A DNA stretch of 10,689 bases from Planctomycetaceae bacterium. GTDB taxonomy: Bacteria > Planctomycetota > Planctomycetia > Pirellulales > UBA1268. Under the pieces are notes generated by a model, which saw only the letters and a list, made by a program, of their open reading frames with translations, made no database searches and was not told the DNA's origin. Below, one piece after another: positions 1-7,130 of this stretch; within the stretch, counting starts at the first letter, position 1, and each line of letters begins with the position of its first letter. The DNA is taken from assembly GCA_003488325.1 (NCBI GenBank), contig DNLZ01000180.1, positions 1-10,689 on the forward strand. The letters run 5' to 3'. Position numbers and translations under genes: made by a program.

Positions 1-2297
1 GCCGGAAGGCCCTGCTGGAACCCGTCTCGCAGCCCGCGGATCGCCTCGAGGTCGACGCCCTCCGGCTCGCGCTCCAGAAACCAGTCGAGCGCGGCGATGG
101 CGGCGGCGCGACGGCCGGTCTCGTACCGAACGACCGCCAGCAGGCCGCGGTCCGACGTATCGTCGGGATCGAGCGCGACGAGCGCCTCGAGATACCGGAG
201 CATCGCCTCCCGATCCTTCTCGCCGCGAGCCACGCCGAGCAGATTGCGCAGCACCCGCTGGATGATCGCCCGCGGCGACACCGGCAGCAGGTGAGCCTCC
301 TTCAGCGGCTCGCCGGTGATCGACTGCACCTTCGCGGCGGCCTCGTCGCGCGTGAGCGGCGTACCCCCCTCGAAGACGTCGATCAGTCGCGCCTCTCCGG
401 AGGCGGGCACATGCCGCACGACGAAGTGTCCCGGCAGGCCGACCCCCTCGATCGCCACGCCGAGGCGACGCCCCAGTTCCATGTAGAGAATCGCGAGCGT
501 GATCGGCAGACCCTCGCGGTCGTCGATGACGCGGCTGACGTGGCTGTTGGCGCGGTGGTAGTACTCCGACCGGCTCCCGTGGAAACCGTTCTCCGCGAAG
601 AGGTGGCGGTCGATCGCCTCGCGTCGAGCGACCTCGTCGGCATCGACGGGAAACGTGCGGCGGACGTCCTCGGCCATCCGATCGACGCGGGCGACGTAGT
701 CCTCGACGTCGAGCTCGTCGTCGTCGAGCCGCGCCACCTCCAGTGCCGCGCGGAGGAGATCGGCACCTTCCCCCTCCTCCACGGCGGCCACGATCGCCGG
801 GACGACGGCTGCCGTATGCACATCGGCCGCCACGAGCCGAAGCTCGCCCACCCTCGCCTCGAGGTCGTCGGCACGCTCCCGCAGCATGGCCGCGACCGGC
901 TCCGTCTCGGCCGCCAGCACCGCCACGTCCGACTCCGTCAGGCTGGCGAGCGACGGCAGACGGTCGAAGGCGGTCCGGAGGCGCGCCTCGGCATCGGGTC
1001 CGGGCCGCCCCTCCGCGAGCGAGGCGGCGACGCGGAAGCGGCGGAACTCGGCCTCGGTGTCACGAAACTTCGCGATCCCCACGCGCCCCGGTGGGAGCCG
1101 GGCGTCGGCCACGACGGTGACGACATCGCCGTTGCACGAACAGACGAATCGCCCCTGCTCCACGCGGACCGTCAGGGTGTTCCAGTCACCAGGCCGATAC
1201 CGGGCCGCCGACAGCTCCCGGAGCACGGCCCAGTCGTTCACCGTCGGGCCCTCGAAGCGGGACACCCGGAGCCGGCCGCCCGACGGGTAGAAGCCGTAGT
1301 GACGGTCGCCTCCGTCGGCGTGAAACACCAGACCCGCCGCGCCCCGCTCGTCGTCGAGCCGAACCTCCACGGTCGCCTCGTAGGGCAGACCCGGCGGCTC
1401 CGCGACCGCGAGGCAGAGTGCGCGCCCACCGAAACCGTCCCCCTCGCCACTGACGGCGATCCTCCCTCCACGTTGCTGCCAGCGTGCGCCGAAGAGCGTC
1501 GTCCACCGCGTCGGGTCGAGCGTCCCGAGCGTCAACCATCGCGAGATCGGTATCGGATTGGGGCGCTCGAGCAGTGTGCGCAGCGCGTCGACGCCCACGG
1601 CGAAGCCGAGGTTCCGGGTGACGAGCGACTTGATCGTCACCACGCCGACCACACGTCCCTCCGGATCGACGACGGGGCCGCCGCTGTTGCCCGGCTCGAT
1701 CGGCATCGCCAGCTGGATCATCTCGCGCCCCTCCACCTCCCGCGTGCCCGAGACAACGCCGCTGACGACACTGAACGTGAGGCCGAGCGGATTCCCGACC
1801 GTCACGATGGGCAACCCGTCAGGGAGGTCGGCCGAGCTGCCGAGGGCCAGCGGCACGAGGGGCCGTGCGGGAGGCTCGATCCGCAGGATCGCCAGGTCGA
1901 GCGTGCGATCCGAGGCGGTCACCTCGACCACCCGATGACGCGTTCCGTCCGCGAGCGCGACCTCGAGCGGCCGGCCCTCGCCGGCGACGTGAAGGTTCGT
2001 CGCGATGAGTCCCGCGGCATCGATCACGAAGCCCGTGCCGAGTCCCTGTCGTCCGCCGTCCCTCCCCTCGTGCGTCACCACCACGACCGACCCGCGCACC
2101 TGCTTCGCCAGGTCCGGCACGCGGGTCGTGTCCGCCCTCCCCGCCACCACCCCGCTCGCGGCCTCGGCGGCGGGTGGATCGGCTCGTGATCGATCGACAC
2201 CCGCGGTCACGGCGGCCGCGAGCATGGCCAGCGTCTTCGTGAACCCCATGCCGACGGTGGGCGATCGGTGGTCGCGGCTCGTGATCACGATGCGCAT
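1..2297 (-). CDS. Exported HtrA-like serine protease fused to ConA-like and SirB1/transglutaminase-like domains (3' end outside window)
   Basis: I translated this frame by hand. It is open for 765 codons from ATG 2297 to the left edge, so the C-terminus is missing. Residues 1-39 look like a signal peptide: hydrophobic TLAMLAAAVTAGV at 22-34, with likely cleavage near SRA-DP. Residues 60-245 form a trypsin-like (S1C) protease with the full triad: H103 in TNLHVA, D134 in TLDLAIL and S205 in PGNSGGPV. No PDZ domain follows. Residues 255-425 resemble a LamG/DUF1080-type concanavalin-like sandwich (GLVFHADGG, DWNTLTVRVE, GRVGIAKF). Residues 475-765 resemble SirB1/Transglut_core2: NSHVSRVIDDREGLPITLAI at 584-603, PGHFVVR at 622-628, LIDVFEGG at 638-645, then a helical TPR-like tail. 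GAGGGAG lies 6 nt before the ATG. The ATG at codon 17 has no such site and is less likely. I infer a periplasmic or cell-surface protease. Its substrate is unknown. The domain calls are from motifs; the middle domain is the least certain. Confidence 0.85.
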   Translation of the reverse strand, partial: MRIVITSRDHRSPTVGMGFTKTLAMLAAAVTAGVDRSRADPPAAEAASGVVAGRADTTRVPDLAKQVRGSVVVVTHEGRDGGRQGLGTGFVIDAAGLIATNLHVAGEGRPLEVALADGTRHRVVEVTASDRTLDLAILRIEPPARPLVPLALGSSADLPDGLPIVTVGNPLGLTFSVVSGVVSGTREVEGREMIQLAMPIEPGNSGGPVVDPEGRVVGVVTIKSLVTRNLGFAVGVDALRTLLERPNPIPISRWLTLGTLDPTRWTTLFGARWQQRGGRIAVSGEGDGFGGRALCLAVAEPPGLPYEATVEVRLDDERGAAGLVFHADGGDRHYGFYPSGGRLRVSRFEGPTVNDWAVLRELSAARYRPGDWNTLTVRVEQGRFVCSCNGDVVTVVADARLPPGRVGIAKFRDTEAEFRRFRVAASLAEGRPGPDAEARLRTAFDRLPSLASLTESDVAVLAAETEPVAAMLRERADDLEARVGELRLVAADVHTAAVVPAIVAAVEEGEGADLLRAALEVARLDDDELDVEDYVARVDRMAEDVRRTFPVDADEVARREAIDRHLFAENGFHGSRSEYYHRANSHVSRVIDDREGLPITLAILYMELGRRLGVAIEGVGLPGHFVVRHVPASGEARLIDVFEGGTPLTRDEAAAKVQSITGEPLKEAHLLPVSPRAIIQRVLRNLLGVARGEKDREAMLRYLEALVALDPDDTSDRGLLAVVRYETGRRAAAIAALDWFLEREPEGVDLEAIRGLRDGFQQGLP

Positions 2298-2361
2298 GGC
2301 GGCTCCCTCACGGATGAACGGTCCTCGTGGCTCGGATTGTCGCACGGCGGACGATGTCGGG

Positions 2362-2385
2362 AAAACCGTGCGTCCCCCGGACGGT
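2362..2385 (-). terminator. Possible weak intrinsic terminator after the alcohol dehydrogenase gene
   Basis: On the minus strand, directly at the dehydrogenase stop, ACCGT (2385-2381) can pair with ACGGT (2369-2365) around a GC-rich loop. The loop region can instead form a CGTCC/GGACG hairpin. Only four T residues follow (2365-2362). The stem is short and the T-run poor, so this may be chance in GC-rich DNA. If real, it would separate the dehydrogenase transcript from the downstream protease gene. Confidence 0.25.
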
Positions 2386-3548
2386 CATCCTGGTCGGACG
2401 CCCACGCGGATGATCCCCGGGTCGGCGGCGCGTTTCACCGCGTCATCGACGCGGTGCAGGGGCATCCAGTCGGCGACCGGATTCGCGAGCGCGGCGCTGT
2501 CCGCGCAGCGGGCGAGGAATGCGACGGCCGCGACGAGATGTCGCGGCGCATAGTTGTGCACGCCGTGGATGGAGACGTGTCGGCGCACGACCTGCTCCGG
2601 ATCGACCGGCACCGTCGGCACGGGGACCACCGCGCCGGCGAGCACGATCCGTCCACCCATCCGCACGACCCGCCATGCCGTGTCCCATGCCGTCGGCGCA
2701 CCCGACAGTTCGAGAACCGCGTCGGCACCATGGCCGGCCGACACCGACGCGACGCGCTCCGCCGCCTCTTCGGGCGGGCAGCAGATGGACGCGCCGCATC
2801 CCGCGGCCAGGGCGCGACGCCGCTCATCAGGCTCGACGCAGACGATCGTCGCGCCGACCTCCTGCGCGAGCGCGATCGCGGAGAGTCCGAGGAGCCCGGC
2901 CCCGAGCACACAGACCACCTGGTCACTCGGTCGCTCCGAGGCTGCGGCATCGAGCGGTCGACACGAAGGCCCGATCGTCGTCGGGCCGAGCGGGTGGACG
3001 CCCCCCGCCTCGCACACCGCGACGGCTGTGGCGGTGGCGCAGCTCGCCGGGCAGGCCATCTCGAGCGACAGCGCCGGCGGGAGTTTCACGATCGCCGTGC
3101 CCGCGACGAGCAGACAGTGTTCGGCGAGTCCTCCGAGCGGGTCCAGCCCGGGACGCAGCGGTTCGTGCCCGTATTTGACGCCCCGGAGGCACTTCTGGGG
3201 CAATCCCCGCCGGCAGAAGAGGCAGCCGCCGCAGGCGGCCACCACCGCCCACGTGATGCGGTCCCCGATCTCCAGCCTCGCGCCCGCCACGTCATGGCGC
3301 ACCGCCTCGGGTCCGAAGGCCTCGATCGCACCCACAGTCTCATGGCCGAGCACCGTGGGCACGGCCACGGTGCGGCGGCCGTGCAGGCTGTGCAGGTCGC
3401 TTCCACACAGCGTGCAGCCGAGCACCCGCACCCGCATCGCGCCGCCGGTCGGGATCGGCAACGGCAGCCGTTCGAGTCGCAGCGCGCCCGGCGTCCCGTC
3501 GAAGACCGCGGCCAGCGTGCCGTCCGTGCCATGCGTTCCGCCCGTCAT
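2385..3548 (-). CDS. Zinc-dependent medium-chain alcohol dehydrogenase, phosphonate-associated HpnZ-like type
   Basis: A 387-residue MDR-superfamily dehydrogenase. The N-terminal GroES-like domain carries the catalytic zinc region (C48-G-S-D in CTLCGSDLHS at 45-54, and GHE at 68-70). It also has all four structural-zinc cysteines, C106, C109, C112 and C120. The Rossmann domain has GAGLLG at 216-221 and an acidic residue (E239) at the end of strand 2, which favours NAD over NADP. About 20 residues (186-208) sit as an insertion just before the Rossmann fold. The ATG overlaps the stop of the upstream DUF5690 gene as ATGA and has AGGAG five bases ahead, so the two are very likely translationally coupled. 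TIGR03366 groups dehydrogenases of this kind with phosphonate catabolism genes, and the nearby phnX and FAD oxidoreductase genes fit that. The substrate is unproven. Acetaldehyde, released by PhnX, or a phosphonate alcohol or aldehyde is an inference. Confidence 0.85.
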   Translation of the reverse strand: MTGGTHGTDGTLAAVFDGTPGALRLERLPLPIPTGGAMRVRVLGCTLCGSDLHSLHGRRTVAVPTVLGHETVGAIEAFGPEAVRHDVAGARLEIGDRITWAVVAACGGCLFCRRGLPQKCLRGVKYGHEPLRPGLDPLGGLAEHCLLVAGTAIVKLPPALSLEMACPASCATATAVAVCEAGGVHPLGPTTIGPSCRPLDAAASERPSDQVVCVLGAGLLGLSAIALAQEVGATIVCVEPDERRRALAAGCGASICCPPEEAAERVASVSAGHGADAVLELSGAPTAWDTAWRVVRMGGRIVLAGAVVPVPTVPVDPEQVVRRHVSIHGVHNYAPRHLVAAVAFLARCADSAALANPVADWMPLHRVDDAVKRAADPGIIRVGVRPG

Positions 3549-4912
3549 CGCCGCTCCTCGGCTGGTGCGCCACGTGCCCGGGCCTCCGCGGGAGCGCCGT
3601 GCTCCACGCGCACGAACGCGCGCACCGCGATCACCAGCATGACCGCCGACACCAGCATCGTCGACCAGGCCACGACGCCGAAGAACGCGAGGAAGTCGCT
3701 CCCGGTGGCCGGCTGACCACCCCGGAGGTTCCTCCCGAGCATCACGCCCACGTACCCGAGGTAGCCGAATGCATCCGCCACGTACATGAGAAAGGCGACC
3801 GTGCCCCGTTCCCGGGTCATCGCCAACAGCCGCTCGAACACGGTCGTGTGCACGGCGACATAGGGCATGTAGAGGCCGAGGCCGATCAGGATCATGAAGG
3901 GAAGCGGGGCGAGAACCCCGATGGCCTGCGACACGAGCGCACCGACCGCGACGGCGATGCCCGCACCGCAGACCATCAATGCGACGAAGAACGCCGTCCT
4001 GTTGTCGCGCACGGCGGCGAGCGTGCCGTTGATCGCGATGACCCCCGCCGCCACGACGAGCTCCGATCTCGTGAAGGTGCCCGGCGCGGCGGTTACGCCG
4101 AGGCTGTGCCAGAGTTCCGGCGCGAAGTCAGCCCGCACGCTCCGCAGGATCGTCACGAGCAGGTAGAGGACCACGATGGCCGAGAGTCCCACCGCGTGTC
4201 GGCTCCAGAGGTCGCGACGCTCGACGCGAGACAGCGTCCCGCGCTCGGCGCGTGCCTGGCGATCATGCTCGTCGGGCGCGGGCACACGGGCGAGCATCGA
4301 CGCGCACACGGCCAGCGGCGCGAGAAACATCGCTCCCGCCGCCGCCGGCATCCAGTCCTCGGACACGCCGCATGCGAGCAGCCACGCCCCGACCGATTTC
4401 ATCGCCCCGTCCGCGACGATGAAGCTCGCGCACAGGCCCGCGGTGAGCACCTCCGACACGCGCCGCCCCTCGAGGCAGCCGAGCACGAGTCCGAAGACCA
4501 TGCCGAGAGGGAGGCCGTTGCAGAAGAGCCACACGGCATTCCACGGCCGCGGCGTCGCTCCGGCGAGCACAAGCGCGACCTCAGCGGCGAGGATCAGCAG
4601 CACGATCGCCAGCGGCCTCAGGCGGGGTGGCATCTCGGACACGATCCTGATGCCGACGAACTTCGACAGCGTGTAGCCGATGACCTGCGCGGTGACGAGC
4701 ACGGTCTTGAAGTCGATGCCCGCGACCTCGGAGCCCTCGAACTCGGCGGCCGTGAAGGGCTTGCGGAAGGCATACATGCAGAAGTACGTGCCGAAGGCCG
4801 CGGCGGTCGCCCACGCGGAATCGGTCCACGGGATTCGGGCGGGTCGCGAGCCGACCGTGCCGGCGGGGTCGGGCACGGAGCCAGCAGCGACCTCTGGCTC
4901 GGAATCGATCAC
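3545..4912 (-). CDS. DUF5690-family multi-spanning membrane protein, MFS-like putative transporter
   Basis: A 455-residue integral membrane protein with about 11-12 hydrophobic segments. Examples are roughly 32-50, 70-90, 100-118, 126-147, 156-180, 188-208, 240-256, 285-300, 307-330, 334-358, 372-394 and 408-433. Motifs that I recognise as DUF5690 are CMYAFRKPF at 45-53, GYTLSKFVGI at 79-88, FGLVLGCLEGRR at 140-151 and YVADAFGYLGYV at 377-388. The family is distantly related to MFS organophosphate/hexose-phosphate antiporters and has no established substrate. The frame stays open upstream to a Met at 5296, but that stretch is antisense to the oxidoreductase gene and has an Arg-rich, non-membrane composition. 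I therefore start at GTG 4912, which has only a weak GGAA ahead; GTG 4924 is an alternative. The gene ends in an ATGA overlap with the alcohol dehydrogenase. Its position opposite a phosphonate-degrading pair suggests transport of a phosphonate or a product. That role is inference. Confidence 0.8.
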   Translation of the reverse strand: MIDSEPEVAAGSVPDPAGTVGSRPARIPWTDSAWATAAAFGTYFCMYAFRKPFTAAEFEGSEVAGIDFKTVLVTAQVIGYTLSKFVGIRIVSEMPPRLRPLAIVLLILAAEVALVLAGATPRPWNAVWLFCNGLPLGMVFGLVLGCLEGRRVSEVLTAGLCASFIVADGAMKSVGAWLLACGVSEDWMPAAAGAMFLAPLAVCASMLARVPAPDEHDRQARAERGTLSRVERRDLWSRHAVGLSAIVVLYLLVTILRSVRADFAPELWHSLGVTAAPGTFTRSELVVAAGVIAINGTLAAVRDNRTAFFVALMVCGAGIAVAVGALVSQAIGVLAPLPFMILIGLGLYMPYVAVHTTVFERLLAMTRERGTVAFLMYVADAFGYLGYVGVMLGRNLRGGQPATGSDFLAFFGVVAWSTMLVSAVMLVIAVRAFVRVEHGAPAEARARGAPAEERR

Positions 4913-5025
4913 GGGTCGTTCCACGGCGCGCGTCCGATGCAGACGGTGCGTACCACTCCCGGTCCTCGCGGCGTGGAGCGTATCATGGGGGCACGGACGA
5001 TCGTCCGCCCCCCGGCGTGTCGCGC
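4913..5025. promoter_or_regulatory. Divergent intergenic region between the two arms of the phosphonate cluster
   Basis: About 113 bp separates the likely start codons of the DUF5690 gene (minus) and the FAD oxidoreductase gene (plus), so promoters for both arms should lie here or in the adjacent 5' ends. On the plus strand GTATCATG (4980-4987) could contain a -10 hexamer (TATCAT), but no convincing -35 box sits 16-18 bp upstream. A perfect 14-bp palindrome lies at 4994-5007. No clear minus-strand promoter was recognised. Confidence 0.5.
4994..5007. promoter_or_regulatory. Perfect 14-bp palindrome, candidate operator
   Basis: CGGACGATCGTCCG reads identically on both strands and lies in the short divergent region between the DUF5690 and FAD-oxidoreductase genes. 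A dimeric regulator bound here could control both arms. CGATCG-type words are common in this GC-rich window and no regulator gene is present, so a chance palindrome is quite possible. Confidence 0.3.
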
Positions 5026-6246
5026 ATGCTGCCTCCGGATGCCGCCGACCCCAGGGATCGTTCCCACGGGTTCCCGGCAGAGAACCCCCAACGCGTGGCC
5101 GTGATCGGCGCGGGGATCGTGGGCCTCGCCCACGCATGGGCCGGCGCCCGCCGCGGACACACGGTGTTCGTTTTCGACCGCGACAGCCGGGCGCAGGGCG
5201 CCTCCGTGCGCAACTTCGGCATGGTCTGGCCGATCGGACAGCCAGCCGGCGAACGCCTCGACCTGGCGCTCGAGAGCCGCGCGCGCTGGCTCGCACTGGC
5301 AGAAGAGGCCGGCATCCGTGCGACTCCCTGTGGATCGATTCATCTCGCGCACCTCCCCGACGAGCTCGCGGTGCTGGAGGAATTCACCGCCCGCGAACGG
5401 AGGGAGCGGCCGGAGTGCCGCATGCTCTCGGTCGAAGAGGTGCGGTCGCTCACGCCCGGGGCCAACGTGTCCGGGCTCCTCGGCGGGCTGTGGAGCGGCA
5501 CCGAACTCGGTGTCGATCCACGCGCCACGCTGCGAACGCTGCCCGCGTGGCTCGCCGCACGCCATGGCGTGCGCTTCACGTTCGGCACGCCGATCCTCTC
5601 CGTCCATGGAGGCGAGGTGGTCGGGCCACGGGGAACGCTCGGGCGGTTCGACCGCGTCATCGTCTGCCCCGGGGCGGACCTCGCGCACCTGGCCCCGGGG
5701 CACGCGGACCGAGCGACCGCGGGTCCGGACGCCCCGCGGCGCTGCAAGCTGCAGATGCTCAAGCTGCGGGCGCCCCCGGTGGGGTGGCGCCTCGGTCCGC
5801 ACCTCGCCGGCGGTCTCACGCTCCGGCACTACGCCTCCTTCGCCAGATGCCCGGCGCTTCCGCGGCTGCGCGACCGGATCGCGCGGGAGACTCCCGAGCT
5901 CGACCGGTTCGGAATCCACGTCATGGCCTCCCAGCTCGAGGGCGGCGAGATCATCATCGGTGACTCGCACGAATACGACGAGGCGATCGAGCCGTTCGAT
6001 CGCGAGGAGATCGACGCACTCATCCTGCGCGAGCTCGGCCGCATCGTCGCGCTCCCCGACTGGACGATCGTGGAACGGTGGCATGGAATCTATCTCTCCG
6101 TGCCGTCCTCGCGGCCCGAAGAGGTCGCGATCGAACGGTGCCTCGAGCCGGGCGTGCACCTGTGCACGGGCACCGGCGGGGCGGGCATGACGCTCGCGTT
6201 CGGCATCGCCGAGCGCGCCTGGCGGCACTGGAGCGGGGCCTCATGA
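5026..6246 (+). CDS. FAD-dependent oxidoreductase, TIGR03364/HpnW-like, aminophosphonate oxidation
   Basis: A 406-residue DAO-fold flavoenzyme (numbered from ATG 5026). VAVIGAGIVGLAHA at 24-37 is the dinucleotide-binding loop, with G28, G30 and G33. The strand-2 acidic residue is D51 in VFVFDRD. ASVRNFGMVWPIGQ at 59-72 is the motif by which I recognise TIGR03364 proteins. The C-terminal TGTGGAGMTLAFG near 384-396 is the second FAD contact. Published work on recurrent FAD enzymes in phosphonate clusters reports conversion of 2-aminoethylphosphonate and its N-methyl form to phosphonoacetaldehyde. The adjacent phnX, whose substrate is that aldehyde, supports the same job here. The stop overlaps the phnX start as ATGA. 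The start is uncertain: GTG 5017, ATG 5026 and GTG 5095 are all in frame and none has a good Shine-Dalgarno. The 5095 start would remove a 23-residue, non-conserved-looking extension. Confidence 0.85.
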   Translation: MLPPDAADPRDRSHGFPAENPQRVAVIGAGIVGLAHAWAGARRGHTVFVFDRDSRAQGASVRNFGMVWPIGQPAGERLDLALESRARWLALAEEAGIRATPCGSIHLAHLPDELAVLEEFTARERRERPECRMLSVEEVRSLTPGANVSGLLGGLWSGTELGVDPRATLRTLPAWLAARHGVRFTFGTPILSVHGGEVVGPRGTLGRFDRVIVCPGADLAHLAPGHADRATAGPDAPRRCKLQMLKLRAPPVGWRLGPHLAGGLTLRHYASFARCPALPRLRDRIARETPELDRFGIHVMASQLEGGEIIIGDSHEYDEAIEPFDREEIDALILRELGRIVALPDWTIVERWHGIYLSVPSSRPEEVAIERCLEPGVHLCTGTGGAGMTLAFGIAERAWRHWSGAS

Positions 6247-7055
6247 GGCGCATGGACGACCATCGGCGGGAGCACGGGCAGGGCATCGTCGCGGTGCTCC
6301 TCGACTGGGCCGGCACCACGATCGACCACGGCAGCCGTGCTCCGGCCACTGTCTTCATCGACATCTTTCGCCGTCGAGGCGTCGCGATCTCCGTCGCCGA
6401 GGCGCGGGGCCCGATGGGCATGGCCAAGCTCGATCACATCGCGGCCGTGGCATCGACGCCCCGGGTCGCCCAGGCCTGGTGCGAGGCCCATGGACGACCG
6501 CCGACCCGCTCCGATGTCGAGGCGATGTACCACGACTTCCTGCCGCTGCAGAAGGAGGTGCTCGCCCGCTCCACCGTCGTGATCCCGGGAGTGATCGAGG
6601 CCGTGGCCGCCTGCCGCGAGCTCGGCGCGCGGATCGGCTCGACCACCGGCTACACCCGCGCCCTCATGGCGATCGTCGCTCCGCTCGCAGCGGCCCAGGG
6701 CTACGCGCCCGACGTGATCGTCTGTGCCGACGACGTGCCGGAAGGCCGTCCGGCACCCTGGATGAACCTCCGCGCCGCGGAGGCACTCGGCGCCTCCCCA
6801 CTGGACCGGATCATCGCGGTCGATGACACGGCCGTCGGCATCGAGGCCGGTCGCAACGCCGGCTGCATCACGGTCGCCGTCACGTGCACCGGCAACGCGC
6901 TGGGACTCTCGCTCGAGGAACTCTCCGCCCTGTCCGCGACCGACCGCGCTCTGCGGCTCGGCGTCGTCGAACGGGAGTTTCGTGCCGTCGGCGCCGACCA
7001 CGTGATCCCGTCGGTCTCCGAGCTTCCCGATCTGGTCCGGTCGCTCCGCGCGTGA
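6243..7055 (+). CDS. phnX: Phosphonoacetaldehyde hydrolase (phosphonatase)
   Basis: A 270-residue HAD-superfamily enzyme of normal PhnX length. It hydrolyses the C-P bond of phosphonoacetaldehyde to give acetaldehyde and phosphate in the cytoplasm. Motif I is LLDWAGTTID (19-28) with nucleophile D21. The Schiff-base lysine is K62 in GPMGMAKLDH. The 41-residue gap between them equals that between D12 and K53 of the Bacillus cereus enzyme. GSTTGYTR (132-139) supplies the motif II Ser/Thr. GRPAPWM (168-174) and the metal-binding VDDTAVGIEAGRNAG (193-207) are also classic PhnX segments. The Schiff-base lysine separates true phosphonatases from the phosphonatase-like HAD proteins of TIGR03351. ATG 6243 overlaps the oxidoreductase stop as ATGA. 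GGAG lies nine bases upstream inside the previous gene, so coupling is likely. A start at ATG 6252 would also keep every motif. Confidence 0.95.
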   Translation: MRRMDDHRREHGQGIVAVLLDWAGTTIDHGSRAPATVFIDIFRRRGVAISVAEARGPMGMAKLDHIAAVASTPRVAQAWCEAHGRPPTRSDVEAMYHDFLPLQKEVLARSTVVIPGVIEAVAACRELGARIGSTTGYTRALMAIVAPLAAAQGYAPDVIVCADDVPEGRPAPWMNLRAAEALGASPLDRIIAVDDTAVGIEAGRNAGCITVAVTCTGNALGLSLEELSALSATDRALRLGVVEREFRAVGADHVIPSVSELPDLVRSLRA

Positions 7056-7130
7056 GCGGGAGCCCGGGTTCGCTGACGCGGATGCCGCACGCGCGATCCC
7101 GGAGGCCGTTTCGGGGGGGCCACGGGCGGG

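Noticed and set aside
291..2189. 632-codon open frame on the plus strand
   Set aside because: It lies exactly in codon register opposite the protease/SirB1 gene, is rich in Arg/His/Asp and has no recognisable domain. The minus frame has a signal peptide, catalytic triad and conserved motifs, so the plus frame is a GC-driven shadow.
2268..3716. 482-codon plus-strand frame
   Set aside because: It is antisense to the alcohol dehydrogenase, whose zinc ligands and Rossmann motif are intact. The composition is low-complexity and Arg/His-rich.
3599..5104. 501-codon plus-strand frame
   Set aside because: It is antisense to the DUF5690 membrane protein and His/Glu/Arg-rich, with no domain. Only its last 39 codons are mentioned, as a possible small ORF.
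4913..5296. N-terminal extension of the DUF5690 frame back to a Met at 5296
   Set aside because: It would overlap the start of the well-supported oxidoreductase gene and encodes an Arg/Pro-rich stretch unlike the family. GTG 4912 gives a normal length.
4909..6228. 439-codon minus-strand frame
   Set aside because: It is antisense to the FAD oxidoreductase, which has complete FAD-binding motifs and an ATGA junction with phnX.
6078..6242. Earlier in-frame start for phnX
   Set aside because: This would add 55 residues overlapping the oxidoreductase. The ATG at 6243 gives the standard 270-residue PhnX.
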